From: Petrolisthes cinctipes
Taxonomy: Eukaryota > Arthropoda > Malacostraca > Decapoda > Porcellanidae
NCBI GenBank assembly: GCA_033782935.1
Contig: JAWQEG010000259.1
Coordinates: 2,334,001 to 2,398,000 of the forward strand
Length of the DNA stretch: 64,000 nucleotides
Direction: 5' to 3'
The position numbers were made by a program, and so were the translations under genes. Positions 43,217-56,559 of the stretch are shown here, one piece after another. A model generated the notes under the pieces. That model was not told the DNA's origin. It worked only from the letters and a program-made list of their open reading frames with translations, and ran no database searches. Position 1 is the stretch's first letter. Each line of letters begins with the position of its first letter.

Positions 43217-44640
43217 AGCAATTTTCTCCTCTCTTATACCATTGTCCCTTAACATTAACTGGGTTTAGGTAATAGTAACCCCTATGAATCTTTGAAAATA
43301 GGCTATGCTGCCCCCTTAAAAACACCCCTGGACCATCTATTTTATTATATAAATAGGTTAAAGTATTGTTTGCATGTTTAAAGCCATTTTATTTACTACA
43401 GTTAAGAAGCTAAAGATAATTATTAAAACTAGGTGGCCTCTTAAGACTATGATGCAGGAACTCCTCCCAGCCTCCCCATAGTCAAAACTGTGAAAAGCAA
43501 AACTGCAATGTTAAAACATTTAATGTTAAGGAGCGCCTGTACTGCGGCATTGTCATGAATATTTTAGTACCATTGTTACCTAATACTAAGGTATTCTTTC
43601 TTCATTACAGTTTGCCCATGCCTGTGCAGCCGAAAAGAACTCTGTGCTTCGACTGTCCTTCAAGGAAAAGGTTCTGCAGAGTGACAAATCTGTTCGAAAG
43701 TATACTGGTATGCAGTCCAAAAAAATATTGTGTGGCATATTTGATATTATTCAGAGGAAAATTAAAAAAATAAACTATTGGAAAGGGCCAAAGCACTTCA
43801 ATAAGAAAGTAAAGCTGAGTAGAAGAGGTAGATCAAAAGCTAATTCCCAGTTTGATGAGTATCTCTTAACTTTGATATATATTAGAGAAGGAATGAGGAA
43901 GAGATGGCTTGCTGACCTGTTTGGAGTCAGCAAAAGTTATGTCAGCTGTGTAGTAATGACATGGATTAACGTGTTGCATACAATTTTCAAGAGATGGCTT
44001 AAATGGCCAACACAGGAAACTGTGAGAAATAATTTGCCAGAAAATTATCCCTCTAAATACAGTGATACAAGGTAATACTGGATTGTACAGAGTTTTTCAC
44101 TGTGAAACCAGGAAATTGTACTGCTCAAGCTGCTACATATTCCACCTACAAGCATCCCAACACCGCCAAAGCTTTGGTGGGGATAACTCCAACAGGATTA
44201 ATTTCCTTTGTTTCAAGTGTTTATGGGGGTAATACTTCTGATAGGCACATAACAGAAAAGGAGTTTGTGGAAAAAATTGATCCTAGAGATGCAGTTATGG
44301 TAGACCGTGGCTTTAACATTGCTGACTTACTACTTGAAAAAAAAGCAAAGTTGCATATTCCTCCTTTCACCAGAAAGAGGAATGGAAGCAGTCATAAGAT
44401 TTTAAATCAGAACAAAATAACACAAACAAGGGAGGTTGCATCGCTGCGAATCCATGTTAAAAGGGCTATAGAGCGAATGAAAAATTACAAAATATTGTCA
44501 CAAGCAATGGATATAAGTTTATGGCCTTTACTAGATCAGCTTCTGGTTGTAATTGCAGTAATGTGTAACATGGAGCCTCCATTACTGAGTGAATAGGTGT
44601 TACTGTACTTTGTCCTGTTTCCCCTTTATGTATTGTGACC

Positions 44641-44817
44641 ATATGGCTTGAGGCCACCTCGTCCATCAAGATGCTGGTGCTGTATCTGTTTACAGTAGCA
44701 GCTATGAATTGGACTGAAATTCAGTTGTCTGAATCTTGATCCAGTTCATAGCTGCCACTCTTCCAGACACAACACCAGCATGTTGGTGGATGAGGTAGCA
44801 TCATATCATGTGATCAA
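44641..44817. repeat. Fold-back repeat family E, right-arm copy
   Basis: Mirror of 24979-25155. Its right end overlaps the start of the 419-bp tandem array. Confidence 0.65.
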
Positions 44818-46036
44818 AAATGTATCTTCTACTGTGTACCCTTATAACTCTGGTAAAACAAATAAATATTTGCGTTTTTCTATGAGTATATATTATATAG
44901 GTACCGTACTGTTTATACTGTATGCCCAGTATTGTCCCTACAAATTACAGGTACAGTATTTAAATTGATAAGAGTATAAAATAGGGGACATCAGCAAGGT
45001 TTAATGGTGAGTATCCAAGATAGAACATACTTGGCCAGATTCAAGCTAAAGAAATTCCATTTTCAACATGAAATAAGAAGACACTGGTATGGATAGAGAA
45101 ACATAAATATTAAACTTGCTTTATTGAGGAAAAATACAGTACTTTAAGTAATGACTACAATGCCTGAAACAAATTGCACATAATATATATTGCACAAAAT
45201 TAATAAAAACTACCTAGCATCATATCATGTGATCAAAAATGTATCTTCTACTGTGTACCCTTATAACTCTGGTAAAACAAATAAATATTTGCTTTTTTCT
45301 ATGAGTATATATTATATAGGTACCTTACTGTTTATACTGTATGCCCAGTATTGTCCCTACAAATTACAGGTACAGTATTTAAACTGATAAGAGTATAAAA
45401 TAGGGGACATCAGCAAGGTTTAAAGGTGAGTATCCAAGATAGAACATACTTGGCCAGATTCAAGCTAAAGAAATTCCATTTTCAACATGAAATAAGAAGA
45501 CACTGGTATGGATAGAGAAACATAAATATTAAACTTGCTTTATTGAGGAAAAATACAGTACTTTAAGTAATGACTACAATGCCTGAAACAAATTGCACAT
45601 AATATATATTGCACAAAATTAATAAAAACTACCTAGCATCATATCATGTGATCAAAAATGTATCTTCTACTGTGTACCCTTATAACTCTGGTAAAACAAA
45701 TAAATATTTGCTTTTTTCTATGAGTATATATTATATAGGTACCTTACTGTTTATACTGTATGCCCAGTATTGTCCCTACAAATTACAGGTACAGTATTTA
45801 AACTGATAAGAGTATAAAATAGGGGACATCAGCAAGGTTTAAAGGTGAGTATCCAAGATAGAACATACTTGGCCAGATTCAAGCTAAAGAAATTCCATTT
45901 TCAACATGAAATAAGAAGACATTGGTATGGATAGAGAAACATAAATATTAAACTTGCTTTATTGAGGAAAAATACAGTACCTTAAGTAATGACTACAATG
46001 CCTGAAACAAATTGCACAAAATTAATAAAAACTACC
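44796..46036. repeat. 419-bp tandem repeat, three units (one in the left arm)
   Basis: Units start at 44796, 45215 and 45634 (TAGCATCATATCATGTGATC). The third is 16 bp shorter, missing TAATATATATTGCACA. Units are nearly identical, with a few changes such as GCGTTTTT versus GCTTTTTT. The repeated 65-codon frame is not a gene. Confidence 0.95.
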
Positions 46037-46315
46037 TAGCACCAGTCCTGCTGTGGGATTATTTGGATAGGCTATGTTTGTAAAAAAAAAAAAAAAAAAA
46101 CCCTAAATAGGAGGCAAAAGGATGCTACGGGACAAAAATTGCTTAATACTTTGGTGGGAGCTTAACTAAAAAGAAAAAATATTGCACAATATACAACCCT
46201 TCTAGCACGTAAAATATATAAAGGCTCATCAGACAGCAGGATACACCAACAGAAAAATCACTACCTTTCTGCCAACACTACAACTAAACTGATACAGATT
46301 ATGTTTAGGGTAATA

Positions 46316-46928
46316 TACAGGGTGTATCACGACGTATATCATTAACTTACACCAGAGATATAAAATATAATTTTGAGTATATTTTGTTCTATAAAGTATG
46401 CTGTGTGTGATCTCAGTAAAGTACAATGAATACTGATAAAAACTATTTTAACTTGTGTTGTCAAATGGCGGTGAGCTTCGGAGGGAGTGGAAGCCTATAA
46501 ATAATATTCGACGAAATATGGTTAATATCTTTTGAAGGTTAGGTAAACTTTACCGACATAATGCCAGCTGCAATCCTCGGCATTTCCCTACATTTCACGG
46601 ATTTTCTTCTTATACAGGCCTGGTATTATCCCTCTGCATTGAAAATATTATTCAATGTACGTTATAGAACAGCACATAAATATTGCAATCATGATCAAAC
46701 TTATTAAGATGAAATAAATAAGGCCTCTTTGGTCCGAAAACTATATTAGGCTTCCACTCCCTCCGAAGCTCACCGCCATTTGACAACACAAGTTAAAATA
46801 GTTTTTATCAGTATTCATTGTATTTTACTGAGATCACACACAGCATACTTTATAGAACAAAATATACTCAAAATTATATTTTATATCTCTTGTGTAAGTT
46901 AATGCTATATGTCGCGATACACCCTGTA
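46316..46928. mobile_element. TA-flanked MITE, right-arm copy
   Basis: Mirror of 23706-24318 with a few substitutions (TATCACGACG here, TATCGCGACG there). Confidence 0.8.
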
Positions 46929-47433
46929 GTATAGAGGAGGAGCCTGTATTGACACCCTTTCACTTCTGCTTCTACAGGTTAGATATGAATGACATTTAAC
47001 CTGAAGAAGCAGTCGTGAAACATGATTAAAGACTCTCTCAGATGGTGTTTCTTTTTCAACCATTCTGTACCGGTCTATGAATGATCAAGAAGTTTTTTGT
47101 AAATATACATTTCATAGAAATCCAGAGCCTTGGAAAGTTTTGCATCAAACCAGCTTTTATTAAAATAGATTCTTTCTATGGTGAGACATGGTTCCTTTTT
47201 AGTAAAGAGAACAAAATCACACCATGAGTAACCTGTTACTCCTAGAAGGGTTTGAATCTGAGTGAACCCTTAACTGATCTGAAAATTTGTAGACGTTTAA
47301 GTTATACTGCATCCAGCCTAAAGCCTATAGCAGCACTATACTGTAAGATTAAGGATAAGGTATATGATTACTATCTACATATCCTGCCTATTCTTCTGTT
47401 CAGGCTTACAACATAATATTTTACCAGTACCAT

Positions 47434-48639
47434 TCAGCTTTGCAGATGAATGTCCGCATTGCTAGAAAAGGGAAAATAAGAGCATCAGTACATTATTATA
47501 TTATCATTATGTATATTCAATATAGCAATATCATCTCTTCATATCAGTGATGACAATAAATAACAGGTTGCAATTTATACTCACAAGCATAAAAAATTAT
47601 TCTGTATAGACTATATGCAGCATATAAAACAGCTTACATAGGTTTATATTAAAATATGTCTTGCAAACTATGTGGCCATCATTTATTTATATAGAATATA
47701 TGTACTGTACATACCTGCCATCGATGTGGAGAATCCGCAAAGGCCCTGAAGCCTTGTGCGGCTGATCCCAGGTACATGGTAAACCTGTACATGTCGGCCG
47801 AGTCTCAACTGAGAGTCTAACTTCGTTTCTATGGACGAAGTTAGCCACAGCATACATCAACGCTACAACATGCTTGCAGCATCCATCATCTCTGAAAACA
47901 TGTAATCATACATTGTAATGCTGTGTACTTCAAAGTACTGGTAATCATTATATATTCACTGTGGCAATGAATGCTGTAACTTTGAAATATTATATATATA
48001 GGTTTTGACTGAAATTAGATGATAGCTTAATTATATTGTCATGTCTATACAATCTATATTCCATTAGGAATGAATTCAAGTTAGCTTCAACTTACCCTGT
48101 GCACTGACATCCACTTCCTTTAATACTTCCCTGCATGGTTGCAAGGAGCCAAACAGAATAAGGAGCCTCATTCTGCGATGTCTGCCGTTTGCATTTGGCT
48201 TTGATGTATACCATATCGTAACTAAGCCTTTTTAAAATAACATCATTGATGTGATTATCATGACACATCTGAATCCCTCTCTCTTTCTCAAAGTTTTCCA
48301 GGCGATTTTCTGACCAACCTCGCTTGTGCAAATATAACAAACAGTAAGCTGAGGTTATTTGGGGTATGGTTGTGAGGTCCTCTTCCCAATCTGTTAATGA
48401 ATTAGGATCTGGGAATATCACTTTATGCCCATTCACATCCACAGTTCTTCTCTCCTCACTCACATTTTCTCCATCCAGTGGTTCAACTAAGTCCAGTAAA
48501 CCAGGATTTTCCAATGAGTTTTTCACCAGTTGTATTAGTTTTTCTTTTCTTTCTTGTATCCCGAATGGGGAACTTTTCTTTCTCGTAGATATTGCCTGAG
48601 CTGCACTACTGTCCACTTCTCGCACGTGTTGGATTCCAT
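47434..48639 (-). pseudogene. SAP-SWIM gene, right-arm copy, frameshifted
   Basis: Exons 48639-48096, 47891-47715 and 47461-47434. A 5-bp insertion (an extra GAAAA-type unit near 48550-48570) shifts the frame inside the SAP domain. The open frame here starts with an unrelated N-terminus (MNKKNGIQHV) from 48652. The SWIM half is unchanged. Confidence 0.75.
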
Positions 48640-50593
48640 TTTTCTTGTTCACTGAGTGGCTGAATCACAAAGAATAATGAATGAAGCCGCTGGAGAGAGA
48701 ACTTGAGAAGTTGAGAAGGCCGCGAATCACGCTGCCGCAGGAGTTAAAGCTGGTCTAGTTTTGTTTTTGTCAGTTACGAACTATGTATATTTCGGTAAAC
48801 GTTCGAGATAATGCACAAATGTATGTAATATGGAAAGATGAATAAATGAAAAAGGAACTCAGTGTGAAGATATATTTAGGTAAATATAGTGAATATTGTT
48901 CCTTGATACAAAAAGAAACTATGGAAAATTTGCACCGAAAGTGTACTGTGACGAACATGCTCAGCAAAGTTAAACATATCGTACTGGTAAATTGAAAGAA
49001 TTTTATGGAATGCTAATACGTTACATGCTCCCAAAAACGAAATGGAAAAATATGTTTTTCAGAAATATGTAGAAATGTCCTAATTTAATTTGATATTTCA
49101 TATATTCCACACTTTCATTTTCCTGGCCTGAGACGATAGTAGAGCCACCTAGCGGCCTAGACTCAGAACTACAATTCGTGGACCCTCCTAATACACAAGA
49201 TATATGGTCGTGACTTCCTGATGCAGCTACTGAGTGAATTACAACAAAGGCTGCCCTCAAATATACACCATCTCCAGACCTTGGATACACTGTCGCCTGA
49301 AACTGTGTTGGGACTCCGGAAACCAAAGCTGCAGGACCTGTCGTTCCTAATGAAATATTCTGGCGATATTGGCAAACTCGACGAGCAGTGGCAACTTCTT
49401 GGAACTGTCAGCTGGCCCATGGACGTCCTTGATAATGAAGAAAAATTTTGGATGACAGTTCATGGCCACCACGATGCCTCAGGGGAACAAGATTTCAAGG
49501 AGGTGGGGCAGTTTGCCCTGTCAATGCTTGCCCTGCCCTTCAGCAATGCGTCTGTTGAAAGAGTTTTTTCACAAATGAACCTTGTGAAAAATAAGCTCAG
49601 AAACAGGATGCAGAACAAGAGCTTAGAAAATACACTGCATGTCCGAGCATTCATGCAAAGAAATTATATATGTTGCAACAAGTTTTCCCCAACCAGGGAA
49701 ATGTTGTCACGTTTCAGTAATGACATGTATGCAAGTGGTGGTGATGTTAATGAACATATTGATATACCGTGTGATACATAAATGCCATCAAAAATAACTT
49801 CATAGATGGTGATGTGTGTGTGTGTGTGTGTGTGTGTGAGATAGGGGAGGGATAGTGAGGAGGGGTCAGTAAAGTAAAGGGATTAACAGCTGATAGGTAC
49901 GTATGTACTGTGTGTGTGTCTGTGTATAAATATAAAATTGATTGAAAATAAATGTAGTGTAATACATTATATTGGTCATATTATCAATTGAATGCATCCT
50001 TAAGTTAAATACAATACTCCCTTGTTATATTACTGTGTTTTTTTTTTTGTTTTTGTTTTTTTTTATCCCACGTATCCTACGATTTATGTACACTATACTG
50101 ATGATTCTAAGCTTGGGCTGTTTTTTGGCTGCTTTTGGAGACAAGGGTCGCGGTTTTGGGGCGGTTTTTTGGATTGGTTTGGGCGGGCTAGCGATCCACC
50201 ACCTGGCAACCCTGCTCACCTAGCTCCTGGGCCAGCCAGCATCCACACCTGCCGCCTCCCCCGCTCCTGCCGTTCCCCACACTCACCTTACTACTCCACG
50301 CGAAGCCCCCACGCTACAGTAATAAGACTCCAACACATACACCAAGACCCTACGAAGATACAAGTTACTCTACAAGCAACACACCTCCAGGCAGACGGGA
50401 AGGCCCTACTCTGGTGCTTGGGACTACCATTTACTTACTTACTTGTGTACTTACTTAATAAACTGTACCATGTACTAGAGTCTACTATACACCTCCGGTA
50501 GTAGTGTGCCTCAAACATTACAATAGATAGAAACACATTGACAATAACTAGCGACTTACCTCCTTGTGATTGTGACTCTTACAGCAAAATGGT

Positions 50594-51329
50594 TGATTAG
50601 ACGAATAAATGGCAGATGGAGTTTAATGCAGATAAGTGTCATGTTATAAAGTTTGGAACAAGTGAAAGAAGACGAAATTGGCAGTACAAGCTTGGAAATA
50701 TATTATATGAAACAAAGAAAGAAAGAGATTTAGGGGTAACGATAAATAAGAAATTGACACCAGATGATCATATAAATGAAAAAGTGAGAAACATTGTTAG
50801 CAAATATTAGAGTGGCCTTCACTTATATAGACGAAGAAATGGTCAAGAAAATAATAAAATCTTTTATAAGGTCTACCTTGGAATATGCGACAATAGTATG
50901 GAACCCACATTTAAAGAAACATATCGCAACATTAGATAAAGTACAAAGAGCCGCAACTAGATAGTACCAAGTCTAAGAGAACTAAGCTATGAAGAAAGAC
51001 TAGAGAAACTAAAATGACCTAAACTAGAAGAAGGACGTAAGAGAGGAGATATGATTATAGTTTACAAATGTGTCACAGAAAAAGAAAGACAAATATAGAG
51101 AACTTGTGTCAACAAGGAATACATAAAATGAGAGGCCTCAATAAGAAATTCATTGAAAGTAGAGGAGATATAGATATACAGAAATATAGCTTTCCAAATA
51201 GAGTATGGTAATAGTTCAATGGAACAACTTACCAGCTGAAGTGGTGTGTGCCAAAAACATACACAAGGTTAAACAGTAATAGGATAATTGGGTTATAAAC
51301 TACGGGATATTACGAGCTTGACTCAATCC
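50594..51329 (+). pseudogene. LINE fragment, right-arm copy
   Basis: Mirror of 19310-20045. It starts WQMEFNADKCHVIKFG (MDFNADK in the left copy) and has the same stops and frameshifts. Confidence 0.75.
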
Positions 51330-51571
51330 TGTAAAGATACAAATAGGTAAGAACACACACACCCATACAAGCACGCACACAATTCATGCACCTTTGTGCA
51401 TACAACCACACCCCCCCCCCAAGCACCCACACAGTACATGCACCTCTGTACACACACACACACACATACAGTTTATGCACCTCACCACACCACATGCACC
51501 TTTGTACATACACACACACACATACACATACACAAGCAAGCATGCATTCATACCTACATACACATCACTCG

Positions 51572-51714
51572 AAACACTTGTTGATGAATTGGGAGGTCTC
51601 TGTTTCTTCCAAACTATCTCAGGAAACCTCAGTGCTACTAATGGGGGACTGTTTCGTGGCATAGTTTGGAGGATTCAATAGCCCTCTCATTTACCAACAA
51701 GAAAATATTTCCTT
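51572..51714. mobile_element. Degraded family A MITE, right-arm copy
   Basis: Mirror of 18921-19063. Confidence 0.6.
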
Positions 51715-51786
51715 ACTGTTCATTACGAAGTTGATAGGCCGTCACTCACTCTCCAGCCTCTCCCTCTCTCCCTCTCCACATTTGTA

Positions 51787-51853
<67 letters not shown>

Positions 51854-52878
51854 GGTTATGTATGTGGAGAAGTGTACGTGTGTGTGTGTATGGTTATGTA
51901 TGTGTGTGGTGTCTGTGTGTGTGTATGTGCAGAAGTGTACGTGTGTGGTGTCTGTGTGTGTATGTGTAGAAGTGTCTGTGTGTGGTTTCTGTGTGTGTGT
52001 CTATGTGTGTGTATGGTTTGATGGACCTTTATGTTGAGTATTTATTCCATATTCTCATTATTCCTTTTTTTATTCCATATTCTCTCTATTCCTTTTATTC
52101 CATTTTCTCTCTATTCCTCCTTGTATTACATTTTCTCTCTGTTCTATTTATTCCATTTTCTAATTTTTCCTTCTTTTATTCCAATTTATTTATATTCCTT
52201 CTTTTATTCCACTTTCTCATTATTCCTTCTTTTATTCCATTTTCTCTCTATTCCTCCTTGTATTACACGTTCTCTCTGTTCTATTTATTCCATATTCTCT
52301 TTATTCCTTCTTTTATTCCATTTTCTCTCTATTCTTTTTATTCCATTTTCTCTCTATTCCTTTTATTCCATTTTCTCTCTATTCCTCCTTGTATTACACT
52401 TTCTCTCTGTTTTATTTATTCCATTTTCTCATTATTCCTTCTTTTATTCCATTTTATCTATATTCCTTCTTTTATTAAATTTTATCTATATTCCTTCTTT
52501 TATTCAATTTTCTCTTTATTACTCCTTTTATTCCATTTTCTCACTATTACTCCTTTTATTCCATTTTCTCATTATTTTTCCTTTTATTTCATTTTATCTG
52601 TTCCTCCTTTAATTCCACTTCTTTCTCTATAACTCCTTTTATTCCATCTTATCTCTATTCCACCTTTCATTTCTGTTTTTCTCCCAGTTCATCAATATAT
52701 TTGATATTTTCTCTTTTCTTCTCTTCATTCCTTTTTCCCTATAATCTTTTTTTTTTCTATTCCATTTTATCTCTATTCCTCCTTTTATTTAAGTTTCTAT
52801 TATTCCTTAAATAATTTCAGTTACTTACTATTACTCTTTCCATCTCATTTCCTCACTATTCCTCCTTTTATTCAATTT
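51715..52878. repeat. (TC)n, (TG)n and pyrimidine-rich minisatellite, right-arm copy
   Basis: Mirror of 17757-18920. The long Phe/Ser/Leu frames at 51982-52632 are repeat artefacts. Confidence 0.9.
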
Positions 52879-53307
52879 TCTCTCTTTCCTCTGGTAGTGA
52901 TCTGGGTTATATTTCAACACCTGCACATTTTATCTCTTACATGTAGTTGCTCACTCCCCTTCCTGAAAAGTTTCTGCATACACACACACAAACATTTCTC
53001 AGTTTAATCCAACACACCTGAACTGCACAAACACACACACACACACACACACACATGTATGTACCCTTGTATCTGGTAACAGTGGCAATATGTCCTGAAC
53101 CGAAATTTAGTCGTCTACTCGGGCGAAACAAATCCAATTAATATTTGTCACTATGTAGATTAAACTGTTTTAGAAACTATAATAATGATGCATGTTGATG
53201 GATGGGGTGGCCTCGAGTCATCTGCTTACAACTGCACATAAATACGTATCGGTCCACATGCATTATTACCAACTGTACAATGTAAGGTTGGTTAAACTGG
53301 GTTGCGT

Positions 53308-53840
53308 TACAGTATAATGAACTGGGAAAGGCAATGAGACTAGTTTTAAGGATATCCCATGGTTAGTTTCATCACTACAGCCCAAGCGTCAATATGAGCT
53401 TTTTTGACATCCACCCCTGGGAGCCTTGACAGGGTTGACCCAGTATACAGTTGGTAATACCTTGACAGGGTTGACCCAGTATACAGTTGGTAATACCTTG
53501 ACAGGGTTGACCCAGTATACAGTTGGTAATACCTTGACAGGGTTGACCCAGTATACACTTGGTAATACCTTGACGGGGTTGACCCAGTATACAGTTGGTA
53601 ATACCTTGACAGGATTGACCCAGTATACAGTTGGTAATACCTTGACGGGGTTGACCCAGTATACAGTTGGTAATACTGCGTCCCGGTGTAATTATTGTTA
53701 CAATACTTCCTGTACTTCTTTCTGGTAATTTTTCAAATATTTTTCTAGCCACTTTTATTTCATCTACTTTCTTTTCTCTCATTCTTCCTGATGAAAATGT
53801 TATTATCTCTTTATCTGATAAAGCTGAACTTTTCTCTTAA
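53308..53840. repeat. 533-bp block with 36-bp minisatellite (mirror of copy 2)
   Basis: Seven units at 53425-53676. Its TTAA edge at 53837 abuts a family C MITE. Confidence 0.95.
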
Positions 53841-53987
53841 GCGACCCTGTGATGTAGTCAGAAAATTAAAGGTTAGCGAGTCCTTTAAACATTGCCACGA
53901 AACCCTACTTATATGGACGGAGCTTGTTTCGTGGCATGGTCAGGAGGAATCAGAAGCCTCCAATTTTCATACACGACCACAGGGGTG
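53837..53987. mobile_element. Family C MITE, right-arm copy
   Basis: Mirror of 16652-16802, starting TTAAGCGACCCTGTGATGTA. Confidence 0.75.
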
Positions 53988-54266
53988 TGTGTGTGTGTGT
54001 TAATAGTGAATAGCTGTGTGTGTGTGTGTGTATGTGTGATAATAGTGAGTAGCTGCTTTAGGTATGTGTGTGTTAGTATTGAGTAGATCTGTGTGTGTGT
54101 GTGTATGTGTGTTAATAGTGAGTAGCTGTTTTTTGTGTGTGTTGATATTGAGTATATCTGCGTGTGTGTTTGTGTGTTAATAATAATGAGTAGCTGTGTG
54201 TGTATGTTAATGGTGAGTAGCTTTGTGTGTGTGTGTTTATAGTGAGTAGTTCTGTGTGTGTGTATG

Positions 54267-54427
54267 TTAAGGGGAGGATTCATTGTTGGTAAATCTAGAG
54301 CAAATTATTCCTCCAAACTATTCCAAGCAGCAGGCCACCATTATTTTTGTTCCTCTGGTCCTATTTTCTCGTATAATTTGGAGGAATTAAGGCGCTCCAA
54401 TGTACCAAAAGTATACCATCCCCTTAA
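54267..54427. mobile_element. Family B MITE, right-arm copy
   Basis: Mirror of 16218-16378, TTAA on both ends, inside a (TG)n compound repeat (53988-54590). Confidence 0.8.
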
Positions 54428-54468
54428 TGGTCAGTAGCTTTTTGTGTGTGTGTGTTAATAGTAAATAG

Positions 54469-54517
<49 letters not shown>

Positions 54518-54528
54518 GATAGTGAGTA

Positions 54529-54567
<39 letters not shown>

Positions 54568-54764
54568 AATAGTGAGTCAGTCGCTGTTTGTAGTATTCAT
54601 CTATCTATTTATCTATCTATCTAATGTGTTATCTGTCTATCTAATCTATTTTAATAGTCCGTAATGCATCTATCTATATTTCATATATCTATCTAATGTG
54701 TTGTCTGTCCATCTAATCCATTATTAAGTCAATAATGTATCTATTATCTATCTATCTATCTAAT

Positions 54765-55512
54765 TATCATTTTAGTCAATTTTTTATCTATTCCTTTTAT
54801 TTTATTTTTTCTAACTACTTTCCATTTTCTGTCTATTCCTCTTTTTATTTCATTTTCTCTTTATTCCTCCTTTTATTCCATTTTCTCTTTATTCCTCCTT
54901 TTATTCCATTTTCTCTTTATTCCTCCTTTTATTTGATTAGTTCTATTTTCCTCAATTATTTTCATTTTCTCTTTATTACTGTTTTTATTCCATTTTCTCA
55001 CTTTTCCTTCATATATTTCAATTTATCTCTGTTCCACCTTTTATTCCAATTACTGTCTTCTTCCTTTCATATTATTTTCTCTATTTCTATTTTTATCCAT
55101 TTTCTACTGCTCTTGTAATTCCAATTTCTCCCTATTATTAATTTTATTCCATTTTCTTTCTATTACTCTTATTCCATTTTCTCTCTATTCTTCTTCCTAT
55201 TCTATTTTCTTTCTATCCTTCCTACTATTCCATTTTCTCTCTTTACTTCCTCCTATTCAATTATTTCTCTATTCCTCTTTTTCTTCCATTTTCTCCCTAT
55301 TCCTCTTTTCATTCTATTTTCTCTATAATCCTCCTTCTATTCCTTTTTCTCTATATTACTCCTTTTATTCCATTTCCTTTCCATTTCTCCTTCTATCCAA
55401 GATTCTCTCCAGTCCTTCTTCCTTTCTATTTTCTCTCTATGCATACTATTAATTCATTTTCTCACTATTCCTCCTTTTATTTCATTTTCTCTCTCCTCTC
55501 TCTGTTCGCTTT
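54765..55512. repeat. Pyrimidine-rich minisatellite, right-arm copy
   Basis: Mirror of 15120-15870. It differs by small indels and substitutions, visible as altered Phe/Ser frames. Confidence 0.9.
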
Positions 55513-55864
55513 CCACAGCTGTACATTTATAATTTACATCTATGAGCTCTCTCGCTGTCCGATATATTTATTCAAATTTCTGCATACACATGCACTTTTC
55601 TCAGTTTGATTAAACCAATACACACACACACACAAGTGCGCATTACTTCTCTGTTCAGCTCTCACCTGGCAACACACACACACACACAGACACACACACA
55701 CACACATGTATGTATTTCATCTCTGTTCAGCTATCATCTGGACACACACAAACACAGTAACATAATCTTTATGGAGTCATGCCTGTCTGTCCCTCACGCA
55801 TTATCATCTGTATACTGGATCAACCCCTAGATAGGCTACGTTAGGTTTGGTAAGAGTATTTGGA

Positions 55865-56397
55865 TACAGAATAATGAACTGGGAAAGGCAATGAGACTAG
55901 TTTTAAGGATATCCCATGGTTAGTTTTATCATTACAGCCAAAGCGTCAATATGAGCTTTTTTGACATCTGCCCCTGGGAGCCTTGACAGGGTTGACCCAG
56001 TATACAGTTGGTAATACCTTGACAGGGTTGACCCAGTATACAGTTGGTAATACCTTGACAGGGTTGACCCAGTATACAGTTGGTAATACCTTGACAGGGT
56101 TGACCCAGTATACACTTGGTAATACCTTGACGGGGTTGACCCAGTATACAGTTGGTAATACCTTGACAGGATTGACCCAGTATACAGTTGGTAATACCTT
56201 GACGGGGTTGACCCAGTATACAGTTGGTAATACTGCGTCCCGGTGTAATTATTGTTACAATACTTCCTGTACTTCTTTCTGGTAATTTTTCAAATATTTT
56301 TCTAGCCACTTTTATTTCATCTACTTTCTTTTCTCTCATTCTTCCTGATGAAAATGTTATTATCTCTTTATCTGATAAAGCTGAACTTTTCTCTTAA
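55865..56397. repeat. 533-bp block with 36-bp minisatellite (mirror of copy 1)
   Basis: Seven units at 55982-56233. Confidence 0.95.
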
Positions 56398-56559
56398 GGG
56401 AAGATTCTCTTGTTTATGAACGGGAAGGTCATTGATACCTCCAAACTATAACATGAAACAACAGATCCTCTATTAGTGCCATCGAGATGATTTGTTTGCT
56501 GGTATAGTTTGGAGAAATCAGTAGCCTTCCAATTTACCAACAAAAGAATATCACCTTAA
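56394..56559. mobile_element. Family A MITE, right-arm copy
   Basis: Mirror of 14068-14233, TTAA at both ends. Confidence 0.8.

Larger units (their letters stand above)
40015..44596 (+). pseudogene. THAP-DDE transposase, right-arm copy
   Basis: Exons 40015-40495, 41061-41194 and 43611-44596. Same frameshift at 44071-44075 and same HVKR change. One residue differs from the left copy in the THAP region (SADN versus SADK). Confidence 0.8.
39633..49189. mobile_element. ISL2EU-like transposon, right-arm copy, 9.6 kb
   Basis: 50-bp perfect terminal repeats lie at 39633-39682 and 49140-49189, with AAT on both sides (or TA if the ends are one base shorter). It is 843 bp longer than the left copy, because of two extra 419-bp units and the 5-bp insertion. 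Confidence 0.75.
37950..49781 (+). pseudogene. hAT transposase gene, right-arm copy, split by insertion
   Basis: Exons 37950-38423, 38996-39250 and 39538-39632, with the last exon resuming at 49193 and ending at 49781 with the dimerisation domain. Same structure as the left copy. Confidence 0.85.

Noticed and set aside
45190..45806. Repeated 65-codon frames
   Set aside because: They lie within the 419-bp tandem units, with no similarity to known proteins and no coding signature.
51982..52632. 216-codon hydrophobic frame resembling a membrane protein
   Set aside because: It is the pyrimidine strand of a GAGAAAATGGAATAAAAG minisatellite, open in two frames at once.
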